Shown here in pieces: positions 35,212 through 43,765 of a stretch of 64,000 bases of DNA; position 1 is the first letter of the stretch; the number at the start of each line of letters is the position of its first letter. The stretch lies in NCBI RefSeq assembly GCF_017165765.1, contig NZ_JAFGZD010000009.1:62001-126000 (forward strand), read 5' to 3'. This DNA comes from Pseudomonas capsici. Its GTDB lineage: Bacteria > Pseudomonadota > Gammaproteobacteria > Pseudomonadales > Pseudomonadaceae. The translations under genes and the position numbers were made by a program. The notes beneath the pieces were generated by a model that worked only from the letters and a program-made list of their open reading frames with translations, had not been told where the DNA came from and did no database searches.

Positions 35212-37332
35212 TTAATGAGTCTGCGCTACGGGAGCGTCCACAGGCTTGATCGTATCCTCTCGAATCACCGCGCCAAACTGTTGCAACATCTGCTGGATGA
35301 ACGGATCGGCATGAATCGAAGCTTCGGCCTGACGCTGACGCTCGGCACGCAAGCGGGAGGCCGCCTGGGCAGGGGTTTCCTGCTCGGGCTTGATCAGTTC
35401 GATACTCAAATTGATCGTGCGGCCATGGAACTGGTTCAACGCTTCATTGAGACGACGCTGCTGAGTCGAGTTGAACAAGGCACTGTGGGCCGGGTCCAGG
35501 TGCAGCAGCCAGTTATCGCCTTCGGCCTTGATCAGGGTGCAGTTGGCGGCGATGCTGCCTGTCATCCCCGAAATGGGCAACTGCGGGAACATTTCCAGCC
35601 ATTGCAGCGCAAGGCCTGTGGCCGGCATCGCAGCCGGTGCAGGCTCGGGTTCCGGCGCTTCGGCTTCGGTGACGCTTTCGTGGGCCAGCTCATCGAGATA
35701 GCTGTAGGAAGCAGGATCGATGTCGATATCCGGCTCTACATAGTCGTCGTCCAGAGGCGGCTCGTCGTCGCGATCCATGGGCGCAGACATATAGGCCGAA
35801 TCCGGAATTGCCTCAAGCATGCCCGGTGTTACCGGCTGCTCGGCCAGTGGCTCGGGCTGCCGGACCTGCGGCGCATCCGGCACCGGGCTGGCAGGCTCGG
35901 GCGTAGGCATCGGCGTCAGTTCGGGCTGTTCGGAAACGGTCTCAAGCACAGGCTCGGGTTCTGGTTGAGCGACAGGCTCAGGCACAGGCTCGGCAGCAGG
36001 TGACTTGGACTCGATCCATGGCAGATCGATTTCCTCGACCGGCGCAGCCTCTTGAACAGGCGGCGCAGCCTCGGGCGCTGGCTTTTCAGCGACAGGTGCA
36101 GGCGCGACAACCGGTGCAGGCGCAGCAGCAGGCGTAACGGGAGCAACCGGTGCAACGGCAGTGGCACTCGCCACCGGAGGTCGGGAATCAACTGCGGCCT
36201 GGCTGATCCCCACTGGCTTTAGCGGCTGTCTCGGCGCATCGGCGCTCTCGGCAGGACGGAAGGCCAGCATGCGCAGCAACACCATTTCAAAGCCGCCGCG
36301 CGGGTCCGGTGCCAGCGGCAGATCGCGACGACCGATCAGGCCCATCTGGTAATAAAACTGTACGTCTTCGGCAGGCAGCGCCTGGGCCAGGGCCAGTACG
36401 CGCTCACGGTCGCCGTGGCCGTTATCGACACCCTCCGGCAGCGCCTGGGCAATCGCCACGCGATGCAGGACGTTAAGCATCTCCGACAGCACGCCATTCC
36501 AGTCAGGCCCCTGCTCGGCCAGATGACGCACGGCCTCCAGCAGCCCGCGTGCATCGCCTTCAAGCAAGGCGGTCAGCACATCGAACACCTGACCATGATC
36601 CAGCGTGCCCAGCATGGCGCGCACATCGGCCGCCATGACCTTGCCTTCACCGAAGGCAATCGCCTGATCGGTCAGGCTCATGGCATCACGCATCGAACCG
36701 TCGGCGGCGCGGCCCAGCAGCCACAGCGCGTCGTCCTCGAACGGCACATTCTCGACACCCAGCACATGGCTCAAGTGCTCGACCACCCGCTCGGGGGTCA
36801 TGTTTTTCAGCGAGAACTGCAGGCAACGCGACAGAATCGTGGCCGGCAGCTTCTGCGGGTCGGTGGTCGCCAGGATGAACTTGACGTAGGGCGGCGGCTC
36901 TTCGAGGGTCTTGAGCAACGCATTGAACGAGTGGCTCGACAGCATGTGCACTTCGTCGATCAGGTAGACCTTGAAGCGCCCGCGGCTCGGGGCGTACTGC
37001 ACATTATCCAGAAGCTCGCGGGTATCCTCGACCTTGGTACGGCTCGCGGCGTCGATCTCGATCAGGTCGACGAAACGGCCCTCGTCGATTTCCTGACAGA
37101 CCGAACAGGTGCCGCAAGGCGTTGAAGTAATGCCGGTTTCGCAGTTCAGGCACTTGGCGATGATCCGCGCAATGGTCGTCTTGCCGACGCCACGGGTGCC
37201 GGTGAACAGATAGGCATGATGCAGCCGCTGGCTGTCCAGCGCATTGATCAGGGCCTTCAGCACATGAGTCTGGCCGACCATTTCGCGGAACGAGCGCGGA
37301 CGCCATTTACGTGCAAGAACCTGATAACTCAT
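35212..37332 (-). CDS. dnaX: DNA polymerase III subunits gamma/tau
   Basis: Clamp-loader ATPase and replisome organiser; 706 residues from ATG 37332 ([12 protein letters not shown]). Walker A is [11 protein letters not shown] near 45, the zinc module [19 protein letters not shown] near 63-81, Walker [10 protein letters not shown] near 125 and the sensor/arginine-finger segment [19 protein letters not shown] near 155-175. A long Pro/Ala/Glu-rich linker (about 370-560) leads to the tau C-terminal domain that contacts the polymerase and helicase. No A-AAA-AAG type slippery heptamer was seen in the linker, so production of a short gamma form by frameshifting is not supported by eye. Confidence 0.97.
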   Translation of the reverse strand: MSYQVLARKWRPRSFREMVGQTHVLKALINALDSQRLHHAYLFTGTRGVGKTTIARIIAKCLNCETGITSTPCGTCSVCQEIDEGRFVDLIEIDAASRTKVEDTRELLDNVQYAPSRGRFKVYLIDEVHMLSSHSFNALLKTLEEPPPYVKFILATTDPQKLPATILSRCLQFSLKNMTPERVVEHLSHVLGVENVPFEDDALWLLGRAADGSMRDAMSLTDQAIAFGEGKVMAADVRAMLGTLDHGQVFDVLTALLEGDARGLLEAVRHLAEQGPDWNGVLSEMLNVLHRVAIAQALPEGVDNGHGDRERVLALAQALPAEDVQFYYQMGLIGRRDLPLAPDPRGGFEMVLLRMLAFRPAESADAPRQPLKPVGISQAAVDSRPPVASATAVAPVAPVTPAAAPAPVVAPAPVAEKPAPEAAPPVQEAAPVEEIDLPWIESKSPAAEPVPEPVAQPEPEPVLETVSEQPELTPMPTPEPASPVPDAPQVRQPEPLAEQPVTPGMLEAIPDSAYMSAPMDRDDEPPLDDDYVEPDIDIDPASYSYLDELAHESVTEAEAPEPEPAPAAMPATGLALQWLEMFPQLPISGMTGSIAANCTLIKAEGDNWLLHLDPAHSALFNSTQQRRLNEALNQFHGRTINLSIELIKPEQETPAQAASRLRAERQRQAEASIHADPFIQQMLQQFGAVIREDTIKPVDAPVAQTH

Positions 37333-37482
37333 TGAAAACCGTCGCAACTGGGAAGCGGAAGACCGCTAATGCTAGCGGAGCAAGGGCAAAATTGCATCTG
37401 GTGTCATGGGTTAATCTGGCCGGGATGAACGAATGCGTCAATCCGGGCCTCTATTAGAGCCCTACGTGGTAAAGAGGCCTCC

Positions 37483-38235
37483 ATGCATCGATGTTCGCTT
37501 TTATTGAGCGCTCTGCTGTTATCAAGCCCCCTGCTCAGCGCCGCCGAGCCCCCGCTACGCTTTTCCGTGGCCGAAAGCTGGTCGATGCCCTTGATCCGTG
37601 TCGAGAACCACCAGCCCACTGCTGGCATTCTGTTCGACATCATGCAGAGCCTGACCCATCAGTTGGGCCGTACCGCCGAATACCATGTGCTGCCGCGTCT
37701 GCGCGTTCAGCCGGCGCTGGAACGTGGCGAAGTGGATGTGCGCTGCTACACCGCCAAGGCCTGGGTGCCGAACCTCTCGGGGGATTATCTGTGGAGCCTG
37801 CCGGTCATGTATCAACGTGACCTGCTGATCGCATCCGCCGAAACCGCGGCAGGCCCCTACCCCGATCAGTTCGATCACGAAACCATCGGCACCGTGCTGG
37901 GCTACAGCTACCCGACCATGGACCACATGTTCGCCAACCACAAACTGGTGCGCGAAGACGCACGCAGCCAGGAGCATGCACTGCGCAAACTCATCGCCGG
38001 TCGCTATCACTACGCGATTGCCAGCCAACTGGTCATGGACTGGATCAACCGCGACCTGCCCGATCACAAACGTCTCAAGACCATTTCGATGATCAGCGAA
38101 CAGGAAACCGGCTGCATCGTGCGCAATGACCCGAACATCCCCGCGCAGGAAATCCTCGACACCCTGGCGCGCATGAAGGCCTCGGGAGAGATCCAGCGGA
38201 TCATCGATCGCTACACCACGACACTCGCGCCATGA
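37483..38235 (+). CDS. Periplasmic solute-binding protein, amino-acid-transporter type
   Basis: A 250-residue SBP_bac_3-like protein: Sec signal peptide (MHRCSLLLSALLLSSPLLSAA), then LRFSVAESWSMPLIRVENHQPTAGILFDIM, LERGEVDVRC near 85 and IGTVLGYSYPTMDHMF near 133, and a C-terminal segment ending in EIQRIIDRYTT. There is no ABC permease or ATPase nearby, so it may be an orphan sensor-type or solitary binding protein. The ligand cannot be predicted. It is divergent from dnaX. Confidence 0.82.
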   Translation: MHRCSLLLSALLLSSPLLSAAEPPLRFSVAESWSMPLIRVENHQPTAGILFDIMQSLTHQLGRTAEYHVLPRLRVQPALERGEVDVRCYTAKAWVPNLSGDYLWSLPVMYQRDLLIASAETAAGPYPDQFDHETIGTVLGYSYPTMDHMFANHKLVREDARSQEHALRKLIAGRYHYAIASQLVMDWINRDLPDHKRLKTISMISEQETGCIVRNDPNIPAQEILDTLARMKASGEIQRIIDRYTTTLAP

Positions 38236-38345
38236 AGAATCGCCGCACCTGCTCGCGACGCGCATTCCTGTAGCAATATCGTCATAAAGCCTCGATACGC
38301 TCCACGGAAATCTTTAGTAACAATTAAAGCGAGCAGGTAATCCGC

Positions 38346-40022
38346 ATGAGCGACAGACCAGACGACGACTCACAAACCAACCCCAGCCGTCGCCGTTTTC
38401 TGGGAGGCATGGCGGCACTGGGCGCAGGCGTTACCCTCGGCGGATACGCCAACGCCCAGGAAAAACCGCCTGCCCGCGCTGAAAAACACCTGACCGGTGT
38501 CGAGCTGGACAAGGCACTCAGGCAACACATCAAGACCGTCGTCGTCATCTACGCCGAGAACCGCAGCTTCAATAACCTGTTCGGCGACTTCCCCGGCGTC
38601 GAAAAGCCGCTCTCGGCCCTCAAGCCTGCCGACTACCAGCAACGCGACCGCGACGGCACCTTGCTCAAGACCCTGCCGCCCGCCTGGGGCGGTGTACTGC
38701 AGCTCGGGCCGCAGACAGTCGATGGCGTCAGCTACCCGGCTGGCGTGCAATATCAGGAAAACCTGCCCAACGCGCCCTTCCCGCTCAAAGGCCCGAATGG
38801 CGAAGACCTGCCGCTGAGTCTGGTCACCCGCGACCTGTGGCATGTGTTCTACCAGAACCAGATGCAGATCAACGAAGGCAAGAACGACCGCTTCGTGGCC
38901 TGGGCGGATGCTGGCGGGCTGACCATGGGCACTTACCCGCAGACCCAATACTCGCTGCGCCTGTGGGACGTCGCCAGAGAGTTCGTGCTGTGCGACAACT
39001 TCTTCCAGGGTGCTTTCGGCGGCTCGTTCCTCAACCACCAATACCTGATTTCCGCGACAGCGCCCTTCTACCCGGATGCCGCCAACTCAGCCGCCAAGTC
39101 GCAGATCGCCACGCTGCAAAGCGACGACCCGCAAGACCCGCGCCTCAAACCGCTGGACAAATCCCCGGCCAGCGCCATGGAAGGTCCGCCGCAGTTCGGC
39201 CCCAGCGCCATCACCCCGGATGGCTACGCCGTCAACACTCTGGCCCCGCCCTACTGGCCGACCTGGCTGCGTGCCCCGCAGAACCCGGACTACTCCAAGC
39301 CCGACCTGGCCAACGTGCTGGTGCCCCAGAGTCACGAACACATCGGCGACAAACTGTCGAAGAAAGGCGTCGAATGGGCCTGGTATGCCGGTGCCTGGCA
39401 AGTCACCCTGGACGAGTTCAAGGACTCCACCGGCATCCCGAAAATCCCCAACTTCCAGTACCACCACCAGCCGTTCAACTACTTCAAGCAGCAAGGCCCG
39501 GAAAACCCGGTCGAGCGCAAGAAACGCCTGCGCGATGGCGGCCTGGGTGACGAGTCGAGTAGCAACAGATTCCTCGCTGACGCCGAAGCCGGCAAGCTGC
39601 CTGCCGTCACCTTCTACAAGCCTCAGGGCAACTTGAACATGCACGCCGGTTACGCCGACGTCGCATCGGGCGACCGGCATATTGATCGGGTCATCAAAGT
39701 GCTGCGCAACAGCCCGCAATGGGAAAACATGGTGATCGTCATCACCGTGGATGAGAACGGCGGCTGGTGGGACCACGTCGCCCCGCCCAAGGGCGACCGC
39801 TTCGGCCCCGGCACGCGCATACCGGCGCTGGTCGTTTCGCCCTTCGCCCGTAAAGGCACGGTAGACCATACCGTCTACGACACCGCTTCGATCCTGCGCC
39901 TGATCACACGGGTTCATGGTCTGGAAACACTCGACGGCCTCAAGCGTCGCGACGACGCCATGCGCGCCCGTGGCCAGACACCCATGGGCGACCTGACCAA
40001 CGCGCTGCAATTTCCCACCTGA
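38346..40022 (+). CDS. acpA: Tat-exported phosphatase/phosphoesterase of the AcpA family
   Basis: A 558-residue periplasmic phosphoesterase-family protein. The Tat signal SRRRFLGGMAALGAGVTLGG is at residues 14-34. The catalytic core shows VVVIYAENRSFNNLFGDFPG near 60 (metal-binding Glu/Asn), GGSFLNHQYLISATAPF near 220 and VITVDENGGWWDHVAPPKGD near 460 with the Asp/Glu/His metal set. VDHTVYDTASILRLI is near 505. The family includes Francisella AcpA acid phosphatase and phospholipase C-like enzymes. Phosphomonoesterase activity is more likely given overall similarity, but phospholipase C activity cannot be excluded. AGCGAGCAGGTAATCCGC upstream contains a weak ribosome site. Confidence 0.82.
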   Translation: MSDRPDDDSQTNPSRRRFLGGMAALGAGVTLGGYANAQEKPPARAEKHLTGVELDKALRQHIKTVVVIYAENRSFNNLFGDFPGVEKPLSALKPADYQQRDRDGTLLKTLPPAWGGVLQLGPQTVDGVSYPAGVQYQENLPNAPFPLKGPNGEDLPLSLVTRDLWHVFYQNQMQINEGKNDRFVAWADAGGLTMGTYPQTQYSLRLWDVAREFVLCDNFFQGAFGGSFLNHQYLISATAPFYPDAANSAAKSQIATLQSDDPQDPRLKPLDKSPASAMEGPPQFGPSAITPDGYAVNTLAPPYWPTWLRAPQNPDYSKPDLANVLVPQSHEHIGDKLSKKGVEWAWYAGAWQVTLDEFKDSTGIPKIPNFQYHHQPFNYFKQQGPENPVERKKRLRDGGLGDESSSNRFLADAEAGKLPAVTFYKPQGNLNMHAGYADVASGDRHIDRVIKVLRNSPQWENMVIVITVDENGGWWDHVAPPKGDRFGPGTRIPALVVSPFARKGTVDHTVYDTASILRLITRVHGLETLDGLKRRDDAMRARGQTPMGDLTNALQFPT

Positions 40023-40086
40023 ATGACTGAAAAGCCTGTCAGCCGCTATGCACAGCGGCTGACTTGAGGCACATGCCGCTCTCGTA

Positions 40087-40119
40087 TTCCTTGCAAGGTT
40101 CCAATCACCTTGCAAGGAA
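40087..40119 (+). promoter_or_regulatory. Perfect hairpin covering the amidase ribosome-binding site
   Basis: TTCCTTGCAAGGT (40087-40099), 7-base loop, ACCTTGCAAGGAA (40107-40119): a 13-base perfect inverted repeat whose right arm contains AAGGAA, the ribosome site of the gene starting at 40128. Each arm also contains a perfect 10-base palindrome CCTTGCAAGG, so it could instead be a two-site protein operator. Confidence 0.6.
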
Positions 40120-40127
40120 TGCAGTAC

Positions 40128-40634
40128 ATGAACCAGACCTCAACCCCTTCCACACTCAAGGATCGGACCAGCACCGAGCTTATCGTCGTCCACTGCTCCG
40201 CCACCCGCGCCACGGCAGATATCGGCGTGCGTGAAATCACCCAATGGCATATCCAGCGCGGCTTCGACACCGTGGGCTATCACTACGTCATCCGCCGCAA
40301 TGGCGAGCTGGAAACCGGACGCCCGGAAAGCACCATCGGTGCCCATGTGCGAGGCCATAACGGCAACTCCATCGGCATCTGCCTGGCCGGTGGCGTAGAT
40401 GCCAATAACAAACCGGAAAACAACTTCACCGCTGCGCAGTTTGCGACCCTCGAAACCCTGTTGAAGCAACTCAAGGCTCGTTACCCGACTGCTCGCATCC
40501 TCGGCCACAGGGACCTGTCACCGGACCGCAATGGTGACGGCAAGATCACGCCAGACGAGTTCATCAAGGCGTGTCCTTCGTTCGATGTAGCGGCGTGGGT
40601 GGCAAGCCGGGCGCAGGCGCGTCAGGTCGACTGA
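40128..40634 (+). CDS. N-acetylmuramoyl-L-alanine amidase (T7-lysozyme type)
   Basis: A 168-residue Amidase_2/PGRP-fold enzyme. Zinc ligands and catalytic residues are visible: LIVVHCSATRA (first His), GYHYVIRRNGELETGRP (Tyr and following strand), GAHVRGHNGNSIGICLAGG (second His region) and ILGHRDLSPDRNGDGKI (His and catalytic Asp/Lys region). There is no signal peptide, as in phage endolysins, which suggests a prophage-derived or toxin-like cell wall hydrolase. ATG 40128 is chosen because AAGGAA lies 8 bases upstream; an ATG at 40119 is also in frame. The hairpin that covers the ribosome site is listed separately. Confidence 0.85.
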   Translation: MNQTSTPSTLKDRTSTELIVVHCSATRATADIGVREITQWHIQRGFDTVGYHYVIRRNGELETGRPESTIGAHVRGHNGNSIGICLAGGVDANNKPENNFTAAQFATLETLLKQLKARYPTARILGHRDLSPDRNGDGKITPDEFIKACPSFDVAAWVASRAQARQVD

Positions 40635-40721
40635 TCGAATCAGCTTCGGTAAAAAGCCTCACCTCACCATTGAAGGCAGCGCCAGCTCGACAGTGCAGCA
40701 ATGCAGGCATACCTGTCGCTT

Positions 40722-40805
40722 GTGGGAGGGGCCTTGGCCGCGACGACCAGCTGAAAAACAACACATTTTCAGCGCCTGAAAAGACTGTCGCGACCAAGGC
40801 CCCAC
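40722..40805. repeat. Pair of inverted REP elements
   Basis: GTGGGAGGGGCCTTGGCC (40722 onward, ending in GCGAC at 40744) and its inverted, slightly diverged partner GTCGCGACCAAGGCCCCAC at 40787-40805. Between them CTGAAAA and TTTTCAG form a further small hairpin. The same consensus recurs at 63286-63377. Confidence 0.85.
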
Positions 40806-41003
40806 CTGCTCTGTGAAATTTGCCTCTTAACTGACAGGTATTACTCCTGCTCGGCAATCACCTGCTCTCGTTTACCCCGCCACACCACCCCGCCAACCGA
40901 TTGCAGATCAATTACCACCCCCTTAATATGCCGAGCCATCAGAACTGCAGTTTCTCGGCCCGCCCGTCAAACGCCCCTCCGACACTTTGAAATGGAACTT
41001 CAA

Positions 41004-41501
41004 ATGAGTGGCAAACCTGCTGCCCGCGTCAGCGACCCCACCAGTTGCCCGTTACCAGGGCATGGCACCAACCCGATAGCCAGCGGCTCCCCCAACGTAA
41101 ACTTCGACGGCCTGCCCGCCGCCCGCATGAGCGACACTTCCGCCTGCGGCAGCCCGATCACCGGCGCCGTCAGCTCCACCGTCTTCATCAACGGCCTGCC
41201 CGCCGCGACTCTGGGCAGCACCGGCGCCCACGGCAATGTGATCATCGGCGGCTCCGGCACCGTCATCATCGGCGACACCTTCGTCCCGGCCCCCTTCAGC
41301 GGCCTGCTGCCGATGCCCGTGCACTTCAGCGACCGACTCAAACTCATCAACGAAACCACCGGCGAACCCATGCCCAACCACGGCTACGCCATCCAGCGCG
41401 CCGACGGCAGCATCGAAGAAGGCGTCAGCGACGCCCAGGGCTTCACTCATGTGGTGAGTTCGCATCTGGCTGAAAGCATCAAACTGTTTCTGGAAGATTG
41501 A
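41004..41501 (+). CDS. PAAR-domain protein with C-terminal extension (type VI secretion spike tip)
   Basis: A 165-residue protein. Residues 1-95 are a PAAR domain (GKPAARVSDPTSCPLPGHGTNPIASGSPNVNFDGLPAARM, TVFINGLPAATLGSTGAHGNVIIGGSGTVIIGD), with the conserved Pro-Ala-Ala-Arg-like repeats that fold into a sharp cone on VgrG. Residues about 112-165 are a small extension (LINETTGEPMPNHGYAIQRADG...DAQGFTHVV) that likely connects to or holds the effector. No other type VI structural genes are in the window, so this is an orphan effector island. ATG 41004 preferred over 40992. It abuts the candidate effector by 2 bases. Confidence 0.88.
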   Translation: MSGKPAARVSDPTSCPLPGHGTNPIASGSPNVNFDGLPAARMSDTSACGSPITGAVSSTVFINGLPAATLGSTGAHGNVIIGGSGTVIIGDTFVPAPFSGLLPMPVHFSDRLKLINETTGEPMPNHGYAIQRADGSIEEGVSDAQGFTHVVSSHLAESIKLFLED

Positions 41502-41503
41502 GA

Positions 41504-42250
41504 ATGGGCGCAGAACAACAAGCAGAAGAGATTGTGCTTCCGAACGGGAAGACAGCGCGATTGGCGACTACGCATACGTTGACGGCGGTTAATGATGCCG
41601 TGGTCAAGACGGTGCCGGTGGCCGAGAAGAAGGCGGTGGTGTTTTTTATTGGGGGGGCGGCGGATCAGGAGTCGTATTATTTTCAGGGGCCGAATTATAA
41701 CGTTGACTATGCAAAAAACGAACTCACAGAAACGCTCGGCACAAATAAAATTGCGTTTGAAAAAACCAGGATGTTGTCAAAAAGCTATAACGACGCAAAG
41801 GGGGACAGTGATATAGAGACCCACTTCATTAACAATATACCTAATAAGTCCTGTGCGGTTTATATCGTCGGGCATAGCTTAGGTGGATGGAATGGAGCAC
41901 ACCTGTCGAGAACACTGTCAGAAAAAGGTTATACCGTTAAGTTTCTAGTCACACTGGACCCTGTAGGTGAGGGTTTTCTGGTATGGCTGGGCTCGGATAT
42001 TTATTTTTCAGAGCCCTCTCCCGTTGCTGAAACCTGGATCAACATTCTTGCCGAATCCACTAATCCGGACGCCTCGGATAGCGTCGCAGATTTTGGAGAG
42101 CAATGGATCATAAGCTCAGGGCCGACAATAAATAAAACCGCCAATATCCACCATGCTTCGGCAGACCAGATGTTCATAGAACCCGTGCAAGGAGCAAAAT
42201 CCGCACGTGATCTTATTTTCGAGTCGATTACCGGATTTTTTGGCCAATGA
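41504..42250 (+). CDS. Lipase-like alpha/beta hydrolase, candidate type VI effector
   Basis: A 248-residue protein with the nucleophile motif AVYIVGHSLGGWNGAHL (Ser125 in GxSxG), Asp152 in LVTLDPVG and His216/217 in ANIHHASADQ as a plausible catalytic triad. This is the layout of lipase class 3/PGAP1-like and type VI lipase (Tle) effectors. There is no signal peptide. It is encoded directly after a PAAR gene and overlaps a lipoprotein gene, the classical adaptor/effector/immunity order. GC content falls sharply inside the gene (first 200 bases GC-rich, rest AT-richer), suggesting a recombined toxin body. The effector role is inferred. Confidence 0.75.
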   Translation: MGAEQQAEEIVLPNGKTARLATTHTLTAVNDAVVKTVPVAEKKAVVFFIGGAADQESYYFQGPNYNVDYAKNELTETLGTNKIAFEKTRMLSKSYNDAKGDSDIETHFINNIPNKSCAVYIVGHSLGGWNGAHLSRTLSEKGYTVKFLVTLDPVGEGFLVWLGSDIYFSEPSPVAETWINILAESTNPDASDSVADFGEQWIISSGPTINKTANIHHASADQMFIEPVQGAKSARDLIFESITGFFGQ

Positions 42251-42759
42251 ATATATATCGCAGCCTCATTTTCTTGGCAGTGCTACTGTGTACAGCCTGT
42301 GCAAAAACACCTCGCGTGCCACAGGCCGAGCTGACACTATTGTCTTTTGAACGGGGCCCCAATAATTTTTACACTGTCGATTTCACATCCGACATCAATT
42401 TACTGACAGCTTTTCAGGACTATGAAAACAGCAATCAGCTACCCCCCATGCTGATCTGCTCCCTCAATCGCGATACCAGATTTTCAGCAGATCATGTTAT
42501 CGACATAAGAGCCGAAGGCGTAGTAAAGGCAAAAAAAGAAAGCAAATCCGATCATAACTATATTGCATCGCTGATCTTTTACTACACAAACCCGGATGGA
42601 ACACAGCGTAACGACAATGACTATGATGCGATAAAACCTTTGCTTTCAGCTCAAGACTCGATTCCTTGCAAAGTTCGCATCACTTATTACGGCTTCAAGG
42701 CCTATTACAGTGACACTCTACTCATCCCAGCGGCACTGATGCTGAAAAAACTGGAATAA
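42247..42759 (+). CDS. Lipoprotein, candidate immunity protein for the lipase effector
   Basis: A 170-residue lipoprotein: N-terminal signal with lipobox LLCTAC (Cys18 lipidated). The mature part is beta-rich with LLSFERGPNNFYTVDFTSDINLL and SIPCKVRITYYG. The start overlaps the effector stop (ATGA). A periplasm-facing lipoprotein is the usual form of immunity against a lipase delivered to the periplasm. No named domain is recognised. The related, larger gene at 42824 shares about half of its residues by eye. Confidence 0.72.
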   Translation: MNIYRSLIFLAVLLCTACAKTPRVPQAELTLLSFERGPNNFYTVDFTSDINLLTAFQDYENSNQLPPMLICSLNRDTRFSADHVIDIRAEGVVKAKKESKSDHNYIASLIFYYTNPDGTQRNDNDYDAIKPLLSAQDSIPCKVRITYYGFKAYYSDTLLIPAALMLKKLE

Positions 42760-42823
42760 CATCATCAAATCATTTACTGCAATCAACCCATAAAAGCCAG
42801 TGCAATTTAATATGGACTTATAA

Positions 42824-43675
42824 ATGACATTCTGGCAAAAGAAAGCATTTCCCAACATCAATTATCTATTAATAATTTTGTGCACCGCTTGCGCAAAAAC
42901 GCCAAACATTCCACGTGCAGAGCTCAGGCTATCGTCTTTTGAGCGAGGCCCCTATAGCCGTTATACAGTTAGCTTTACCTCAAGCATTGACTTAATGCGT
43001 GCCTTCAACAATTATGAAAACAGTAACCAACAAAACCCGGTCCTGACATGTTCTCTGGATCACGACACAAACTTCTCAACAGATCATGTTATTAAAATAA
43101 ATGCTAGAGGCTCAGTAGAAGCCAAAGATCAAAGCAGGCTAAACCGCGACTTCATTTCAGAGGTATCTTTCTCTTACTCCAATCCAGACGGAAGCGAAAG
43201 CAGCCTAAGTGAGTACGACGAAATAAGAACATTGATTGAAGATCAAGTATCCATACCGTGCAAAGTCCGTATCTCTCCTTCATGGGGACACAAAATTTAC
43301 TATACCAATACGTTCTTTATCCCATCGGCGCTAATACTGGAAAAAGTGAGAGAAAATAACTCAACCACTGAAATCCCGCAACATACCGCGCCCCCATTTA
43401 TTGCAGATCGCTGGCCTCCTGCTTTAATATTTCCGGCAATTGGAATCCCTCTGCCTGCGCCTATCGTCATCATCGACGACACCTTCTTCTCGGCCCCCTT
43501 CAGCGGCAAGTTCAAACTCATCAACGAAACCACCGGGGACCCCATGCCCAACCACCGTTACGCCATCCAGCGCGCCGACGGCAACATCGAACAAGGCGTC
43601 AGCGACGCCCAGGGCTTCACACATAGGGTGAGATCGCAGGTAGCTGAAAGCGTCAAAGTGTTTGTGGAGGATTGA
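42824..43675 (+). CDS. Chimeric gene: immunity-like lipoprotein fused to PAAR C-terminal tail
   Basis: A 283-residue open frame. Residues 1-177 are a paralogue of the preceding lipoprotein (LCTACAKTP lipobox with Cys23; ELRLSSFERGPYSRYTVSFTS; CKVRISPSW). After a linker, residues from about 214 to the end match the tail of the PAAR protein almost word for word (IIDDTFFSAPFSGKFKLINETTG, AIQRADGNIEQGVSDAQGFTH). The DNA also changes from AT-rich to GC-rich at about 43440-43465. It therefore looks like the product of a deletion or recombination that joined a second immunity gene to the remains of a second PAAR gene. Whether the fusion is expressed or useful is unknown. Confidence 0.75.
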   Translation: MTFWQKKAFPNINYLLIILCTACAKTPNIPRAELRLSSFERGPYSRYTVSFTSSIDLMRAFNNYENSNQQNPVLTCSLDHDTNFSTDHVIKINARGSVEAKDQSRLNRDFISEVSFSYSNPDGSESSLSEYDEIRTLIEDQVSIPCKVRISPSWGHKIYYTNTFFIPSALILEKVRENNSTTEIPQHTAPPFIADRWPPALIFPAIGIPLPAPIVIIDDTFFSAPFSGKFKLINETTGDPMPNHRYAIQRADGNIEQGVSDAQGFTHRVRSQVAESVKVFVED

Positions 43676-43677
43676 AG

Positions 43678-43765
43678 ATAGCCGTTGAACAACAAGCATA
43701 AGGGATTGTGCTTGCGAACGGGAAAGCAGCGCGACGGTGGTTAATGATGCGGCAGTTAAACCGTA
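43678..43765 (+). pseudogene. Remnant of the effector gene 5' end
   Basis: Directly after the chimeric gene, the sequence matches the first about 100 bases of the lipase gene at 41504 (GAACAACAAGCA, GATTGTGCTT, GAACGGGAA, CAGCGCGA, GTTAATGATGC). The start codon is ATA instead of ATG, a stop (TAA) follows after about eight codons, and about 20 bases are missing in the middle. It is the decayed start of a second effector copy. Confidence 0.75.

Noticed and set aside
35760..36230. Programmed frameshift site in dnaX linker
   Set aside because: No A-AAA-AAG or long A-run was found on the coding strand in the linker; the only five-A run lies in the ATPase part and in a different context.
37333..37347. 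Five-residue longer dnaX start (TTG at 37347)
   Set aside because: TTG start with no better ribosome site; [12 protein letters not shown] is the family-standard beginning.
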